In this document: positions 57,000-64,000 of the stretch, piece by piece
Layout of the letters: every line of letters starts with the position of its first letter
Numbering within the stretch: position 1 is the stretch's first letter
Assembly (NCBI RefSeq): GCF_024347295.1
Contig: NZ_AP025458.1
Location: forward strand, 1,426,001 to 1,490,000
Direction of reading: 5' to 3'
Length of the DNA stretch: 64,000 nucleotides
DNA from: Vibrio artabrorum
GTDB lineage: Bacteria > Pseudomonadota > Gammaproteobacteria > Enterobacterales > Vibrionaceae
Position numbers and translations under genes: made by a program
The notes under the pieces: model-generated
What the model saw: the letters and a program-made list of their open reading frames with translations, nothing else
Databases searched by the model: none
What the model was told of the DNA's origin: nothing

Positions 57000-58748
57000 A
57001 TGACGTGTACTAAATTTAAATTAACCACAGTTGCAGCATTCGTTTTTGCTGCAACTAACGCGAACGCTGCGCTTTATAAGGTAGTGGAAGTAACGCCTTC
57101 TTTTGCTGATGAACCTGAAATATCTGAGATATTTGGTGTCGCAATTCAGCCAGGCAAAGCTGTCAACGTTAATGCAGTATTGCCAGCATTACCTGATGAT
57201 GAGTTACTTCTAGGCTGTTTTGATTCTAATGCAACTAACTGTGCGGATAGTACATTTAAACTGGCTGGTGAAACTCGTAATGCTATTGAAGGTGTGAGTT
57301 ATCGTGAAGAAGTGCCTTTCGCTATGGATGCGGCATTTCAATATATTCAAAACAGAGACGACTTTTATGATTATTGTCGACGTGAGCTTAAATACTCAAC
57401 ATGTGAAAGTTGGGCCGATGAACATTGGAGCACTTGGGATAAAGAGCGCAACTTAAGTTATGTTAATGCGAAAGCCTTTATCGAAGGTGGAAGTACATAT
57501 GAAAGTCGTAATACAGTAATCAACGCTTTAGATATTGACGCTAAACCGTTAGGCATCAAATCTGAAGGCGACATCCGACATAATGCGATGTTCACAACTC
57601 CAAGTGGGCCTACAGGTACTTCGGAAACTCGTGCTTGGCAAGCGATAAAGACAAGTAATGGCACGGTATATAATGTAGGTAGTGTCTCTAAGAAAGGACC
57701 GACAACAAACACTTCAGATACAACGTTTAGTTCTAAAGCCGCGATCTGGGACGGTACAACAACACAAGACATTGATTGGGTAAGAAATGGTAACGCTCAA
57801 GAAGGTGATTTCTTTGCCCAAGGCAGTATGCGATCAATCGCGATTGATGAGTCTAAGTCTATATTCTATGGTGTCGGTTATAATACGGCCAATGGCAGTG
57901 GAAGCCTCCAAGATATGAATGCTTCTGTATTCATTAGTAAATCTTTGGATTTAGCTGACAGCAGTAATACATGGACAACTAAAATTATCAGTGGCGCAGA
58001 AGTTAAGTCTGGGTCTTCAAACGACGATGCTCGATACAGTAACTCCGTTGCAACTGACATCAACGATAATTTACTTGCTGTCGGTTATGCTAAGCGTAAC
58101 GGTTATGTGCCAGAAAAAGGCAGTGCGGGTAACAAAATATTTGTTGTACCTGACGCATCTGCATCAACACCAACCGCGACATTTTTATCCGGTGGCATCT
58201 TCTTTAATGGTGCGAGCGGTGAAGCTAAAGCGGTCAATAACTATAATGAAATTGTTGGTCAAGTTGATGCTGAAACGATTCGTGAAGTCGATGGCAGTGA
58301 ACGTAGGCATCGAGGCTTTATTTACCCATACGAAGTTAAGTCGTCGAAAAATGAGCGTCGTGTAGATATCTTCAATGGACAGGCTTGGTGGCTCGATGAT
58401 CTCACCAATGATGGCAACGCTTCGGGAGATAACAACAAGTTCCGAATTATTGATGCGACAGATATTAATGATGCCGGTGTTATCTCTGCGACTGCTATCA
58501 AATGTACGGTAGGCGGAAAAACTCAACCGTATGATACAACATCTCATAACTCTTACTGTGGTGGTGCAGCCTCTAACGCGGTTGAAGAAGTGGTTGCGGT
58601 TAAGCTAATCCCAATTGCTGGCAATACAAAAGCTGATATACAGCCACGTAGCACTGATACTGAGAAAGTCGGTCGCCAAGGCGGTAGTCTGGGCTGGTTT
58701 ACTTTGACTGTTCTTGGCTTGTTAGGGTTCCGTCGAAAATTTAAATAA
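57000..58748 (+). CDS. DUF3466 family secreted protein with GlyGly-CTERM signal
   Basis: This 582-residue protein has an N-terminal signal peptide (about 1-24, ANAA). A long region of HAF-like/beta-propeller-type repeats follows (NDAGVISATA-, NNYNEIVGQV- and NDNLLAVGYA-like segments). The C-terminal GlyGly-CTERM tail has GGSLGWFTL, a hydrophobic helix and RRKFK. Family knowledge: GlyGly-CTERM proteins in vibrios are processed by rhombosortase and handled by type II secretion. It lies 9 bases after uup. In E. coli pqiABC occupies this place. The function is unknown. Confidence 0.85.
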   Translation: MTCTKFKLTTVAAFVFAATNANAALYKVVEVTPSFADEPEISEIFGVAIQPGKAVNVNAVLPALPDDELLLGCFDSNATNCADSTFKLAGETRNAIEGVSYREEVPFAMDAAFQYIQNRDDFYDYCRRELKYSTCESWADEHWSTWDKERNLSYVNAKAFIEGGSTYESRNTVINALDIDAKPLGIKSEGDIRHNAMFTTPSGPTGTSETRAWQAIKTSNGTVYNVGSVSKKGPTTNTSDTTFSSKAAIWDGTTTQDIDWVRNGNAQEGDFFAQGSMRSIAIDESKSIFYGVGYNTANGSGSLQDMNASVFISKSLDLADSSNTWTTKIISGAEVKSGSSNDDARYSNSVATDINDNLLAVGYAKRNGYVPEKGSAGNKIFVVPDASASTPTATFLSGGIFFNGASGEAKAVNNYNEIVGQVDAETIREVDGSERRHRGFIYPYEVKSSKNERRVDIFNGQAWWLDDLTNDGNASGDNNKFRIIDATDINDAGVISATAIKCTVGGKTQPYDTTSHNSYCGGAASNAVEEVVAVKLIPIAGNTKADIQPRSTDTEKVGRQGGSLGWFTLTVLGLLGFRRKFK

Positions 58749-58760
58749 TTTTATCTCTTG

Positions 58761-58797
58761 AGCCCGAGTTCACAATTCTGGATTCGGGCTTTTTTTC
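58761..58797 (+). terminator. Intrinsic terminator of the rlmKL-uup-DUF3466 unit
   Basis: AGCCCGA/TCGGGCT with a 16-base loop is followed by seven T residues. Confidence 0.88.
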
Positions 58798-58905
58798 ACC
58801 TTGAGAAAATTTAAAAATTGGTCAATTCTTTATATTGGATTTAAAACTCCGCAAAGCTGTAATCATTATATGTTAGTTAATCAACACCCGTATGAGGACT
58901 GCACT

Positions 58906-59079
58906 ATGAAGAGACAAAAGCGTGATCGACTAGAACGAGCACAATCTCAAGGCTACAAAGCTGGTTTAAATGGTAGGTCGCAAGAAGCTTGCCCATACAG
59001 CCAAATGGACTCTCGGTCTTATTGGCTCGGTGGTTGGCGTGATGCCAAAGATGATAAGCATTCAGGTCTCTATAAGTAG
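58906..59079 (+). CDS. rmf: Ribosome modulation factor
   Basis: This 57-residue protein, MKRQKRDRLERAQSQGYKAG at its start, matches Rmf over its length. It has the NGRSQEACPY and SRSYWLGGWRDA segments. Rmf binds 30S subunits in stationary phase and makes inactive 100S ribosome dimers. The ATG at 58906 has TGAGGA upstream; the longer open frame from 58801 reads through non-Rmf sequence. Its position beside fabA is as in E. coli. Confidence 0.96.
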   Translation: MKRQKRDRLERAQSQGYKAGLNGRSQEACPYSQMDSRSYWLGGWRDAKDDKHSGLYK

Positions 59080-59102
59080 ATAGGGCGAACATATTTGAAG
59101 GT

Positions 59103-59143
59103 CAAGGCTCTAACTGTTGTGAGCAACAACAGTTAGAGCCTTG
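59103..59143 (+). terminator. 18-bp perfect hairpin after rmf
   Basis: CAAGGCTCTAACTGTTGT pairs with 59126-59143 without mismatch around a GAGCA loop, 23 bases past the rmf stop. The following TTGGTTT is a weak T-run. It is probably the rmf transcript end and could protect the mRNA from 3' exonucleases. Confidence 0.75.
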
Positions 59144-59276
59144 TTGGTTTATGAGCTACATTAAACTTTAGAAAGAATGGTTTTAAAGCGATTTAGTAAC
59201 ATAACGGGTGGATACAGCACGAAGTAAGGATATTTGCCACCACTTAATGCACTATAACTAAATGTATTGATGTAAA

Positions 59277-59303
59277 AATAAAGCAGCCATTAGCTGCTTT
59301 ATT
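59277..59303 (-). terminator. Intrinsic terminator of fabA
   Basis: On the minus strand AATAAAGCAGC/GCTGCTTTATT with a 5-base loop is followed by TTTAC, 17 bases past the fabA stop. Confidence 0.88.
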
Positions 59304-59319
59304 AAAAAATACGATTAAA

Positions 59320-59835
59320 CTAAAACGCTGACGTATCTTGGAAAAGGCCAACTTTCAAATCTTTAGCCACATAGATTTCTTTACCATCTACAAGTACGCG
59401 ACCGTCAGCAAGGCCCATAACAAGGCGACGGTTAACCACACGTTTCATGTGAATTTCGTAAGTGACTTTTTTAGCAGTCGGTAAAATTTGGCCAGTAAAT
59501 TTTACTTCACCAACACCCAGAGCACGGCCTTTACCTTTGCCGCCAACCCAACCAAGGTAGAAGCCAACAAGCTGCCACATTGCGTCTAGGCCGAGGCAAC
59601 CAGGCATTACCGGATCACCAGGAAAGTGGCAATCAAAGAACCATAGGTCAGGAGTAATATCCAGCTCAGCAAGAATCAAACCTTTACCGAAATCACCTTC
59701 AGTTTCAGACATTTTAGTGATGCGGTCCATCATCAACATGTTGGGTGCTGGTAGTTGAGGACCTTCTGGCCATAGTTCGCCTTGGCTTGATGCTAGAAGC
59801 TCTTCGCGAGTGTAAGAATCACGTTTGTTTTGCAT
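59320..59835 (-). CDS. fabA: 3-hydroxydecanoyl-ACP dehydratase/isomerase FabA
   Basis: This 171-residue hotdog enzyme dehydrates 3-hydroxydecanoyl-ACP and isomerises the trans-2 to cis-3 decenoyl product, the start of unsaturated fatty acid synthesis. Catalytic His70 (FFDCHFPGD) and Asp84 (GCLGLD) have the E. coli numbers when the protein starts MQNKRDS at 59835; a TTG at 59841 is less likely. FadR- and FabR-like sites lie just upstream. Confidence 0.97.
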   Translation of the reverse strand: MQNKRDSYTREELLASSQGELWPEGPQLPAPNMLMMDRITKMSETEGDFGKGLILAELDITPDLWFFDCHFPGDPVMPGCLGLDAMWQLVGFYLGWVGGKGKGRALGVGEVKFTGQILPTAKKVTYEIHMKRVVNRRLVMGLADGRVLVDGKEIYVAKDLKVGLFQDTSAF

Positions 59836-59869
59836 TATCAATTACTCCGATTTTTGATAGGTGCATATT

Positions 59870-59887
59870 AGTGAACAGGTGTACGCT
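59870..59887 (-). promoter_or_regulatory. FabR-like operator of fabA
   Basis: On the minus strand the sequence reads AGCGTACACCTGTTCACT, close to the FabR palindrome known from E. coli fabA and fabB (AGCGTACA..TGT.CGCT). It overlaps the expected fabA promoter, followed by TAATAT as a possible -10. FabR represses unsaturated fatty acid genes. Confidence 0.65.
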
Positions 59888-59888
59888 A

Positions 59889-59905
59889 AACAAGTCCGAT
59901 CAGTA
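59889..59905 (-). promoter_or_regulatory. FadR-like activator site of fabA
   Basis: The minus strand reads TACTGATCGGACTTGTT, matching 13 of 15 fixed positions of the FadR consensus AACTGGTCNGACNTGTT. The arrangement, FadR upstream of FabR, is the same as at E. coli fabA, where FadR activates at about -40. It abuts the lonH stop codon. Confidence 0.7.
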
Positions 59906-61558
59906 CTAGACAAACCAGTTTCTAATGCGTTCAACAATTCCAATAGGGGGTTCATGTCTTTCAAAATTTTCAATACGTTCTGCTATTTTGCTTAGAACGC
60001 TTTCTTGTTCATCGTCTCTAAATGGTTTGTTCATGATGAGAGGAATTGCTTCATCTACATTAGAGACTGACCAAATGTGGAATTCTTTGTTTTTTATGCT
60101 TTCAATTAGGTCTGGCTTAAGAGCTAGATGTCTTAAGTTAGATCTTGGAAGAATCACGCCTTGCTCGCCAGTTAGCCCATGATGTTTACAAACATGATAA
60201 AAGCCTTCGATCTTTTCATTTAACCCACCGACGGCTTGCACTCGACCAAACTGGTCAACAGCGCCTGTCACGGCAATTTGTTGATTGATTGGGTATTCAG
60301 ATAGAGCGCTCACCAAAGAACACAGCTCTGCAAGCGAGGCACTGTCACCATCAACTTCGCAATATGACTGTTCAAAAACGACAGAAGCAGAATATGGAAA
60401 GGGGTCTTCTAAATTCATAGAGCTGCTTAAGAAAGCTTGCATGATCATCATGCCTTTAGCGTGAAGGTTTCCACCAAGCTCAGCCTTTCGTTCAACATCG
60501 GCAATATCACCATCGCCAAAGTGAATAACACACGAAATTCGCGCCGGTTCACCATAAGATATAGGGTGTCCTGGAACATCGATAACGGTAAGGCCGTTGA
60601 CTTGACCAACTTGTTCGCCTTCGGTTTCGATTATAACTTGCCCATCTCTGATATCATCAAGAGCACGCTCTGGCAGATAAGATTCACGGTTGTATTTATG
60701 CTGCTGTGCTAATTGGATATGCTCAATATCAATGTCACCGTTGTCCGCTTCAACCAATGCCTCACTCAATAATGCATTGTGCCAAATAGGACAAAGTGGA
60801 ATATAACTTTGGTCCTCGGTCTCTCTGGCCCCAGCGGTAAGAATGGCCGTCAATGCTTGCTGTGTAATCTTTGGAAGCTTATAGCGCTGTTGCAACCATT
60901 TAAGATAACCAAGGTATTGAGGGAGCGTATCGTGGGAAAGTTTGATGTCTTGTTCAATTTCGCTAAATAGACAAAACCCCGTTTGAATATCACTGTCGAG
61001 GTAGTCAAGATCACCTAATTGTGCTCTGTCTCCGACAACAATGAGCTTAATGTTGTAGGTAAGAGGCAATGTAGATGATTGGTTTAGGTGTTCAGGGTTA
61101 CTACTGATCGGCTCTATCGCTTCACCAAGTAGGGCTGATTTTAATAACAGCCAGCTGCCAGGGTTCGCTAATATCAAGTTAGCAGAAACGATCAAGTAGC
61201 CGTTGTTTGCCCTTGCCAGTAACCCCGGTTTTGTCGCGATAATCTTACCGTCTTTTGATTGCACTTGATCAAATAGACATACCGCATTTAAAGATTCAGT
61301 TTTTATAACCGGCTGAGTAGGATCATCTAATTCAGAGATTAAAGATTCAACAATCATTTGACGATAAATAGAATTATCGGAAGCGTTTACAAGTAAAACA
61401 CGAGAAAGGTTAGATAAACGGACAAAGCGGACTAATGCGTCTCTGAATCTGTGTTGAATGCTTGAAAATGCGAGAGGCGAAATGTCGGGGAATTGCTCTA
61501 ATTGAGCGCTATATTCGTCGTACTGAGGCGTAACATGTCGCCAATCTACTTGAGTCAT
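59906..61558 (-). CDS. lonH: Lon-family protease LonH (YcbZ)
   Basis: This 550-residue protein (E. coli YcbZ 586) ends in an S16 Lon protease domain with Ser406 in DGDSAS and Lys449 in NEKIEGF. The 43-residue spacing equals that of E. coli Lon (679/722). The N-terminal part has no convincing Walker A motif, as in the LonH group, so ATP-driven unfolding is doubtful. It sits between matP (divergent) and fabA exactly as in E. coli. Substrates are not known. Confidence 0.92.
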   Translation of the reverse strand: MTQVDWRHVTPQYDEYSAQLEQFPDISPLAFSSIQHRFRDALVRFVRLSNLSRVLLVNASDNSIYRQMIVESLISELDDPTQPVIKTESLNAVCLFDQVQSKDGKIIATKPGLLARANNGYLIVSANLILANPGSWLLLKSALLGEAIEPISSNPEHLNQSSTLPLTYNIKLIVVGDRAQLGDLDYLDSDIQTGFCLFSEIEQDIKLSHDTLPQYLGYLKWLQQRYKLPKITQQALTAILTAGARETEDQSYIPLCPIWHNALLSEALVEADNGDIDIEHIQLAQQHKYNRESYLPERALDDIRDGQVIIETEGEQVGQVNGLTVIDVPGHPISYGEPARISCVIHFGDGDIADVERKAELGGNLHAKGMMIMQAFLSSSMNLEDPFPYSASVVFEQSYCEVDGDSASLAELCSLVSALSEYPINQQIAVTGAVDQFGRVQAVGGLNEKIEGFYHVCKHHGLTGEQGVILPRSNLRHLALKPDLIESIKNKEFHIWSVSNVDEAIPLIMNKPFRDDEQESVLSKIAERIENFERHEPPIGIVERIRNWFV

Positions 61559-61748
61559 TTAGTTTTCTGATTGAGATAATAAGGTAGGGAGTATATAGAA
61601 AAACTGATCTCGCTTGTAGTTCTATGTTGCACTTACTCGTTACTGAACGCATATAAGTATGATCTTGGTCTATTCTTTGAAGACAATAAATTGTTACCCC
61701 GCACTTTTTGGGTTACGCTGTCACCTGAAGCAACTATCGAGATGAGAC

Positions 61749-62204
61749 ATGAAATATCAGCAGCTTGAAAACTTAGAATGTGGTTGGAAATGGAAATATC
61801 TAGTCAAGAAATGGAAAGAAGGTGAATCTATCACCTGCCATATTGATTCAAGTGAAGCTGACGTTGCCGTGCAAGCCTTACTCAAGTTAGAGCATCAACC
61901 CACTGGTGTTCTTGAGTGGATCTCAAACAACATGGCTCCTGAGATCGATAACAAGCTAAAACAAGCGATCAGAGCGAAGCGAAAACGTCATTTTAATGCA
62001 GAACAAGTCCATACCAAGAAAAAATCGATTGACCTTGATTATCGTGTATGGGAAAAGCTTTCACAACGAGCGAATGAGTTGGATTGCACGTTATCAGATG
62101 CCATTGAGTATTTGGTGAGTGAGGCCTCTCGTAGTGAACAAGCAAGTAAGAAAGTGACTAGTATCAAAGAAGACCTGAGTAAGCTTCTTTTTGACGACAA
62201 ATAA
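61749..62204 (+). CDS. matP: Ter macrodomain organiser MatP
   Basis: This 151-residue DNA-binding protein (E. coli 150) begins MKYQQLENLECGWKW. It has an N-terminal helical bundle, a ribbon-helix-helix domain (KKSIDLDYRVWEKLSQRANEL is within about 94-115) and a C-terminal coiled coil. MatP binds matS sites in the terminus region and condenses that domain. The lonH-matP divergence is conserved with E. coli. No exact matS was found in this window. Confidence 0.96.
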   Translation: MKYQQLENLECGWKWKYLVKKWKEGESITCHIDSSEADVAVQALLKLEHQPTGVLEWISNNMAPEIDNKLKQAIRAKRKRHFNAEQVHTKKKSIDLDYRVWEKLSQRANELDCTLSDAIEYLVSEASRSEQASKKVTSIKEDLSKLLFDDK

Positions 62205-62227
62205 TCATTAATGGTAGTGGTGGTATA

Positions 62228-62536
62228 ATGATGTACGTAATTTTAATTGGCGCAATAGTGATTTTTTGGCTCGTAGCCATTGATAGACCCGTGTTAAAAA
62301 TAAAATTCAATGATGGATCTATCGAACAGGTTAAAGGACACCTCCCACCGGGTTTCAAGCATAACCTTCAAGCCATTGGTCATCAGAATGCCTTTAAAGG
62401 GCAACTTAAAGTCTATGCTAAGCGTTCTGGCTACCATCTCAAATTCACTAAAGATATACCTAAAAGTGTACAACAACGTATTCGCAACGTGTTTCCACAC
62501 AATGGCTTTAAAGCAAAGGGGTCAAAGCGGGCATAA
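62228..62536 (+). CDS. DUF3634 family membrane-anchored protein
   Basis: This 102-residue basic protein has one N-terminal membrane segment (about 3-20, VILIGAIVIFWLVAI). A soluble domain with a GxLPPGFKHNL segment follows; I associate it with DUF3634. The function is unknown. Two adjacent ATG codons are possible starts. It lies 23 bases after matP and may be co-transcribed. Confidence 0.8.
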   Translation: MMYVILIGAIVIFWLVAIDRPVLKIKFNDGSIEQVKGHLPPGFKHNLQAIGHQNAFKGQLKVYAKRSGYHLKFTKDIPKSVQQRIRNVFPHNGFKAKGSKRA

Positions 62537-62643
62537 CGGCTGAAAGTTGCACCTAGGCTTGAATTTGTCATACTTTGTTGGTCCTCAACCCACTGAAACC
62601 GCCGTCATACTGTCCTCTACTTTTATCATAAATAGAGAACGTT

Positions 62644-62955
62644 ATGAGATATCTAGTATTTTTGTTCTATTTCTTATCTTCAGTTGTCGTTTCCGATGAC
62701 GCGCTAATTAACCCTGTAGCACAAAAGATAAAAGCCTCTATTATTAAAGGCCTCAATAAAGATAATGTTGAACTTAATGGTTATTGTGATCTGATGATTG
62801 AGATGAGGCATTCGAAAGGCTATGCGAAAATTAAAAAGGTTAGGGCATCTGGCGATAGCAAAGCGTGTAAGCATGCGAAAAATTATTTACCTAAAAGGAA
62901 AAAGTACAAATACAGTTTTCCCGAAAAGTACATTCGCCTCCACTTAACTGAATAA
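62644..62955 (+). CDS. Small periplasmic protein resembling TolA domain III
   Basis: This 103-residue protein has a signal peptide (MRYLVFLFYFLSSVVVS) and a mature part of about 85 residues. Its pattern matches the TolA C-terminal domain: a first helix (INPVAQKIKASIIKGL), a cysteine at GYC, a beta strand, a second cysteine in SGDSKACKHAKNYLP, and a final strand (KYIRLHLTE). It lacks the TolA membrane anchor and long helix. The name is inferred from the pattern. Its role is unknown. Confidence 0.6.
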   Translation: MRYLVFLFYFLSSVVVSDDALINPVAQKIKASIIKGLNKDNVELNGYCDLMIEMRHSKGYAKIKKVRASGDSKACKHAKNYLPKRKKYKYSFPEKYIRLHLTE

Positions 62956-63098
62956 CTCACCTTAGAGCACTATAACTTGTAGCTTCTGATTTCATTAAAA
63001 CAATTTCGTGAACCCATCTCTAACTTCTATTAATATAACGTTTATTATAAAGACAAAACATGTAGGCAAGAATATTTTTGGTTAAGGAGACGTTGAGG

Positions 63099-64000
63099 TT
63101 GTTGTTAGATAGTAGGAATCATTCGGCTGAGGTGATTGAGATATCGAGAAAGGTCTCTATCAATGTTGAAGCTCGTTTCAGCCGATGGCTCATCTCATCG
63201 GAGTATAAGCTTGACCAGTCAACAGTCGACTCGTTACTGAGTTTAGAAAATCGGTATTGTGATAGCGTCATATTTGATGAGTCTGATCGAGTCTCTTACA
63301 ATCAACGTATTTTATTGCGTTGTGAACAGGATAGAGTTAATGCTCGCCGCGAAAAAGTGGCCGCGAAACAGCAAACATTGCGCTACGTCATCGATGATGT
63401 CAGCAATACCGCATCTGAGCTTATGCTTGCAAAGCTTCAAGGAACCTTAATTAGCTCGTTGTTCACACATTTACCCGATTATAATCAATTTGCGAGTGTG
63501 GCTTATTCTCCATCCTTAAGCTTTCCTAAACTCCATGAAATATCAGCAAAAAGCAGAACATTGAGCATGAGCTTAAATGAATTTGTTTCCAACCGTGAGT
63601 TCACTGAAAAATACGGTAAGAAATCCAAGATAGTCTTAGATCCTAAAGTGGCTGCTCGACAGATAGGCATAGATAATTGCCGCTTACTATTTCCGTTACT
63701 CATGAGCCAGCAATTGATTAAGTGGAATGACAATAACATCAAGCATATCACGCCTAAAGTTTGGCAACATTTAGTCGTCACAGCCAATGCCACACGTATT
63801 CGACTTGAAGAGACAACAGTTAAAAATCCTGATGTTGGGATCCTTCTCGGAGTGTTAAGAGTGCTGCCTTTATTTCTGATTTGTAACCACTTTACTTCAA
63901 CGTTTGAAGATGCATTGGTTAAAACTATGCTCGGATATCGAGATGCCAGTGACAGACATGATGAATATTATGCTTGTACAGAAGTTCTTCCAAACACCAA
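63099..64000 (+). CDS. HDOD-like protein, partial at the window end
   Basis: An uninterrupted frame runs from a TAG at 63063 to the window edge with no stop. The likely start is TTG at 63099, 9 bases after AAGGAG. About 300 residues are visible. The stretch from about residue 185 (DPKVAARQIGIDNCRLLFPLL, then KVWQHLVVTANATRIR and GILLGVLRVLPLFLI) resembles the helices of HDOD domains. The histidine-aspartate pair of true HD enzymes is missing, as usual in HDOD proteins. A signalling or regulatory role is likely but unproved. The C-terminus is outside the window. Confidence 0.6.
   Translation, partial: MLLDSRNHSAEVIEISRKVSINVEARFSRWLISSEYKLDQSTVDSLLSLENRYCDSVIFDESDRVSYNQRILLRCEQDRVNARREKVAAKQQTLRYVIDDVSNTASELMLAKLQGTLISSLFTHLPDYNQFASVAYSPSLSFPKLHEISAKSRTLSMSLNEFVSNREFTEKYGKKSKIVLDPKVAARQIGIDNCRLLFPLLMSQQLIKWNDNNIKHITPKVWQHLVVTANATRIRLEETTVKNPDVGILLGVLRVLPLFLICNHFTSTFEDALVKTMLGYRDASDRHDEYYACTEVLPNT

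Noticed and set aside
58801..58905. N-terminal extension of rmf by 35 residues
   Set aside because: The extra residues do not resemble Rmf, and the ATG at 58906 has a good ribosome-binding site and gives the family length.
1..64000. Mobile elements, CRISPR arrays, tRNA or rRNA genes, toxin-antitoxin or defence clusters
   Set aside because: None was seen on either strand. Gene order is largely colinear with conserved gamma-proteobacterial blocks.

Overview
The window looks like a stretch of chromosome from a marine Vibrio, possibly of the Splendidus clade; the clade is an inference from overall protein character and was not tested. Vibrio-type evidence includes a giant LapA/FrhA-type adhesin next to a TolC-like porin and an OmpA-like lipid-anchored-style partner, the 1613-residue NAD-glutamate dehydrogenase beside pyrD, the DUF3466 GlyGly-CTERM protein beside uup, and DUF2750, DUF2835 and DUF3634 proteins. 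No tRNA, rRNA, insertion sequence, integrase, CRISPR array or prophage was found. Gene density is normal and almost every transcription unit ends in a readable intrinsic terminator.

Layout. (1) 1-14 kb: queC, a DUF2750 protein, and a surface-adhesion locus in which ompA-like and tolC-like genes (minus strand) diverge from a 3415-residue type I secreted adhesin. The adhesin has an N-terminal retention module with a TAAG LapG-type cleavage motif and a C-terminal RTX block. The ABC and membrane-fusion parts of its secretion system, and LapD/LapG, are not in the window. (2) 14-18.4 kb: rlmI, a chemotaxis receptor, yccX, tusE, yccA. This is the enterobacterial rlmI-yccX-tusE-yccA block with the receptor inserted. 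(3) 18.5-22.8 kb: the aapJQMP general L-amino-acid ABC importer, with a hairpin after the binding-protein gene. (4) 23.2-31.6 kb: a siroheme synthase whose methyltransferase half has decayed, yajQ, aroH, a divergent catalytically dead fragment of PEP synthase, a DUF4442 hotdog protein, an unrecognised 451-residue membrane protein, cvfB and rsmF. (5) 31.7-41.8 kb: letB, letA, an ABC exporter, msrC, proQ and prc, which is the E. coli prc-proQ-msrC-yebS-yebT-rsmF block with an exporter inserted, followed by a secreted two-repeat protein. (6) 42-62.5 kb: pepN, DUF2835, gdhB, pyrD, zapC, rlmKL, a glutaredoxin, uup, DUF3466, rmf, fabA, lonH, matP and DUF3634, colinear with the E. coli pepN-to-matP segment. 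matP and this gene content fit a position in the chromosome I terminus half, which is an inference. (7) 62.6-64 kb: an orphan TolA-III-like periplasmic protein and a degenerate HDOD-like gene cut by the window end.

Functional themes are surface attachment (adhesin locus), amino-acid uptake and aromatic synthesis, ribosome maintenance (rlmI, rsmF, rlmKL, rmf, uup, tusE), envelope lipid traffic (letAB, fabA) and cell-cycle structure (zapC, matP).

I see no clear new defence or mobile system. The most interesting observations are the dead PEP-synthase domain beside aroH, the siroheme synthase with an eroded second domain, the module makeup of the adhesin with a recently duplicated 375-bp unit, a full terminator in the pyrD leader with a PurR-like box upstream, an 18-bp perfect hairpin after rmf, and adjacent FadR- and FabR-like sites controlling fabA at the lonH stop codon.
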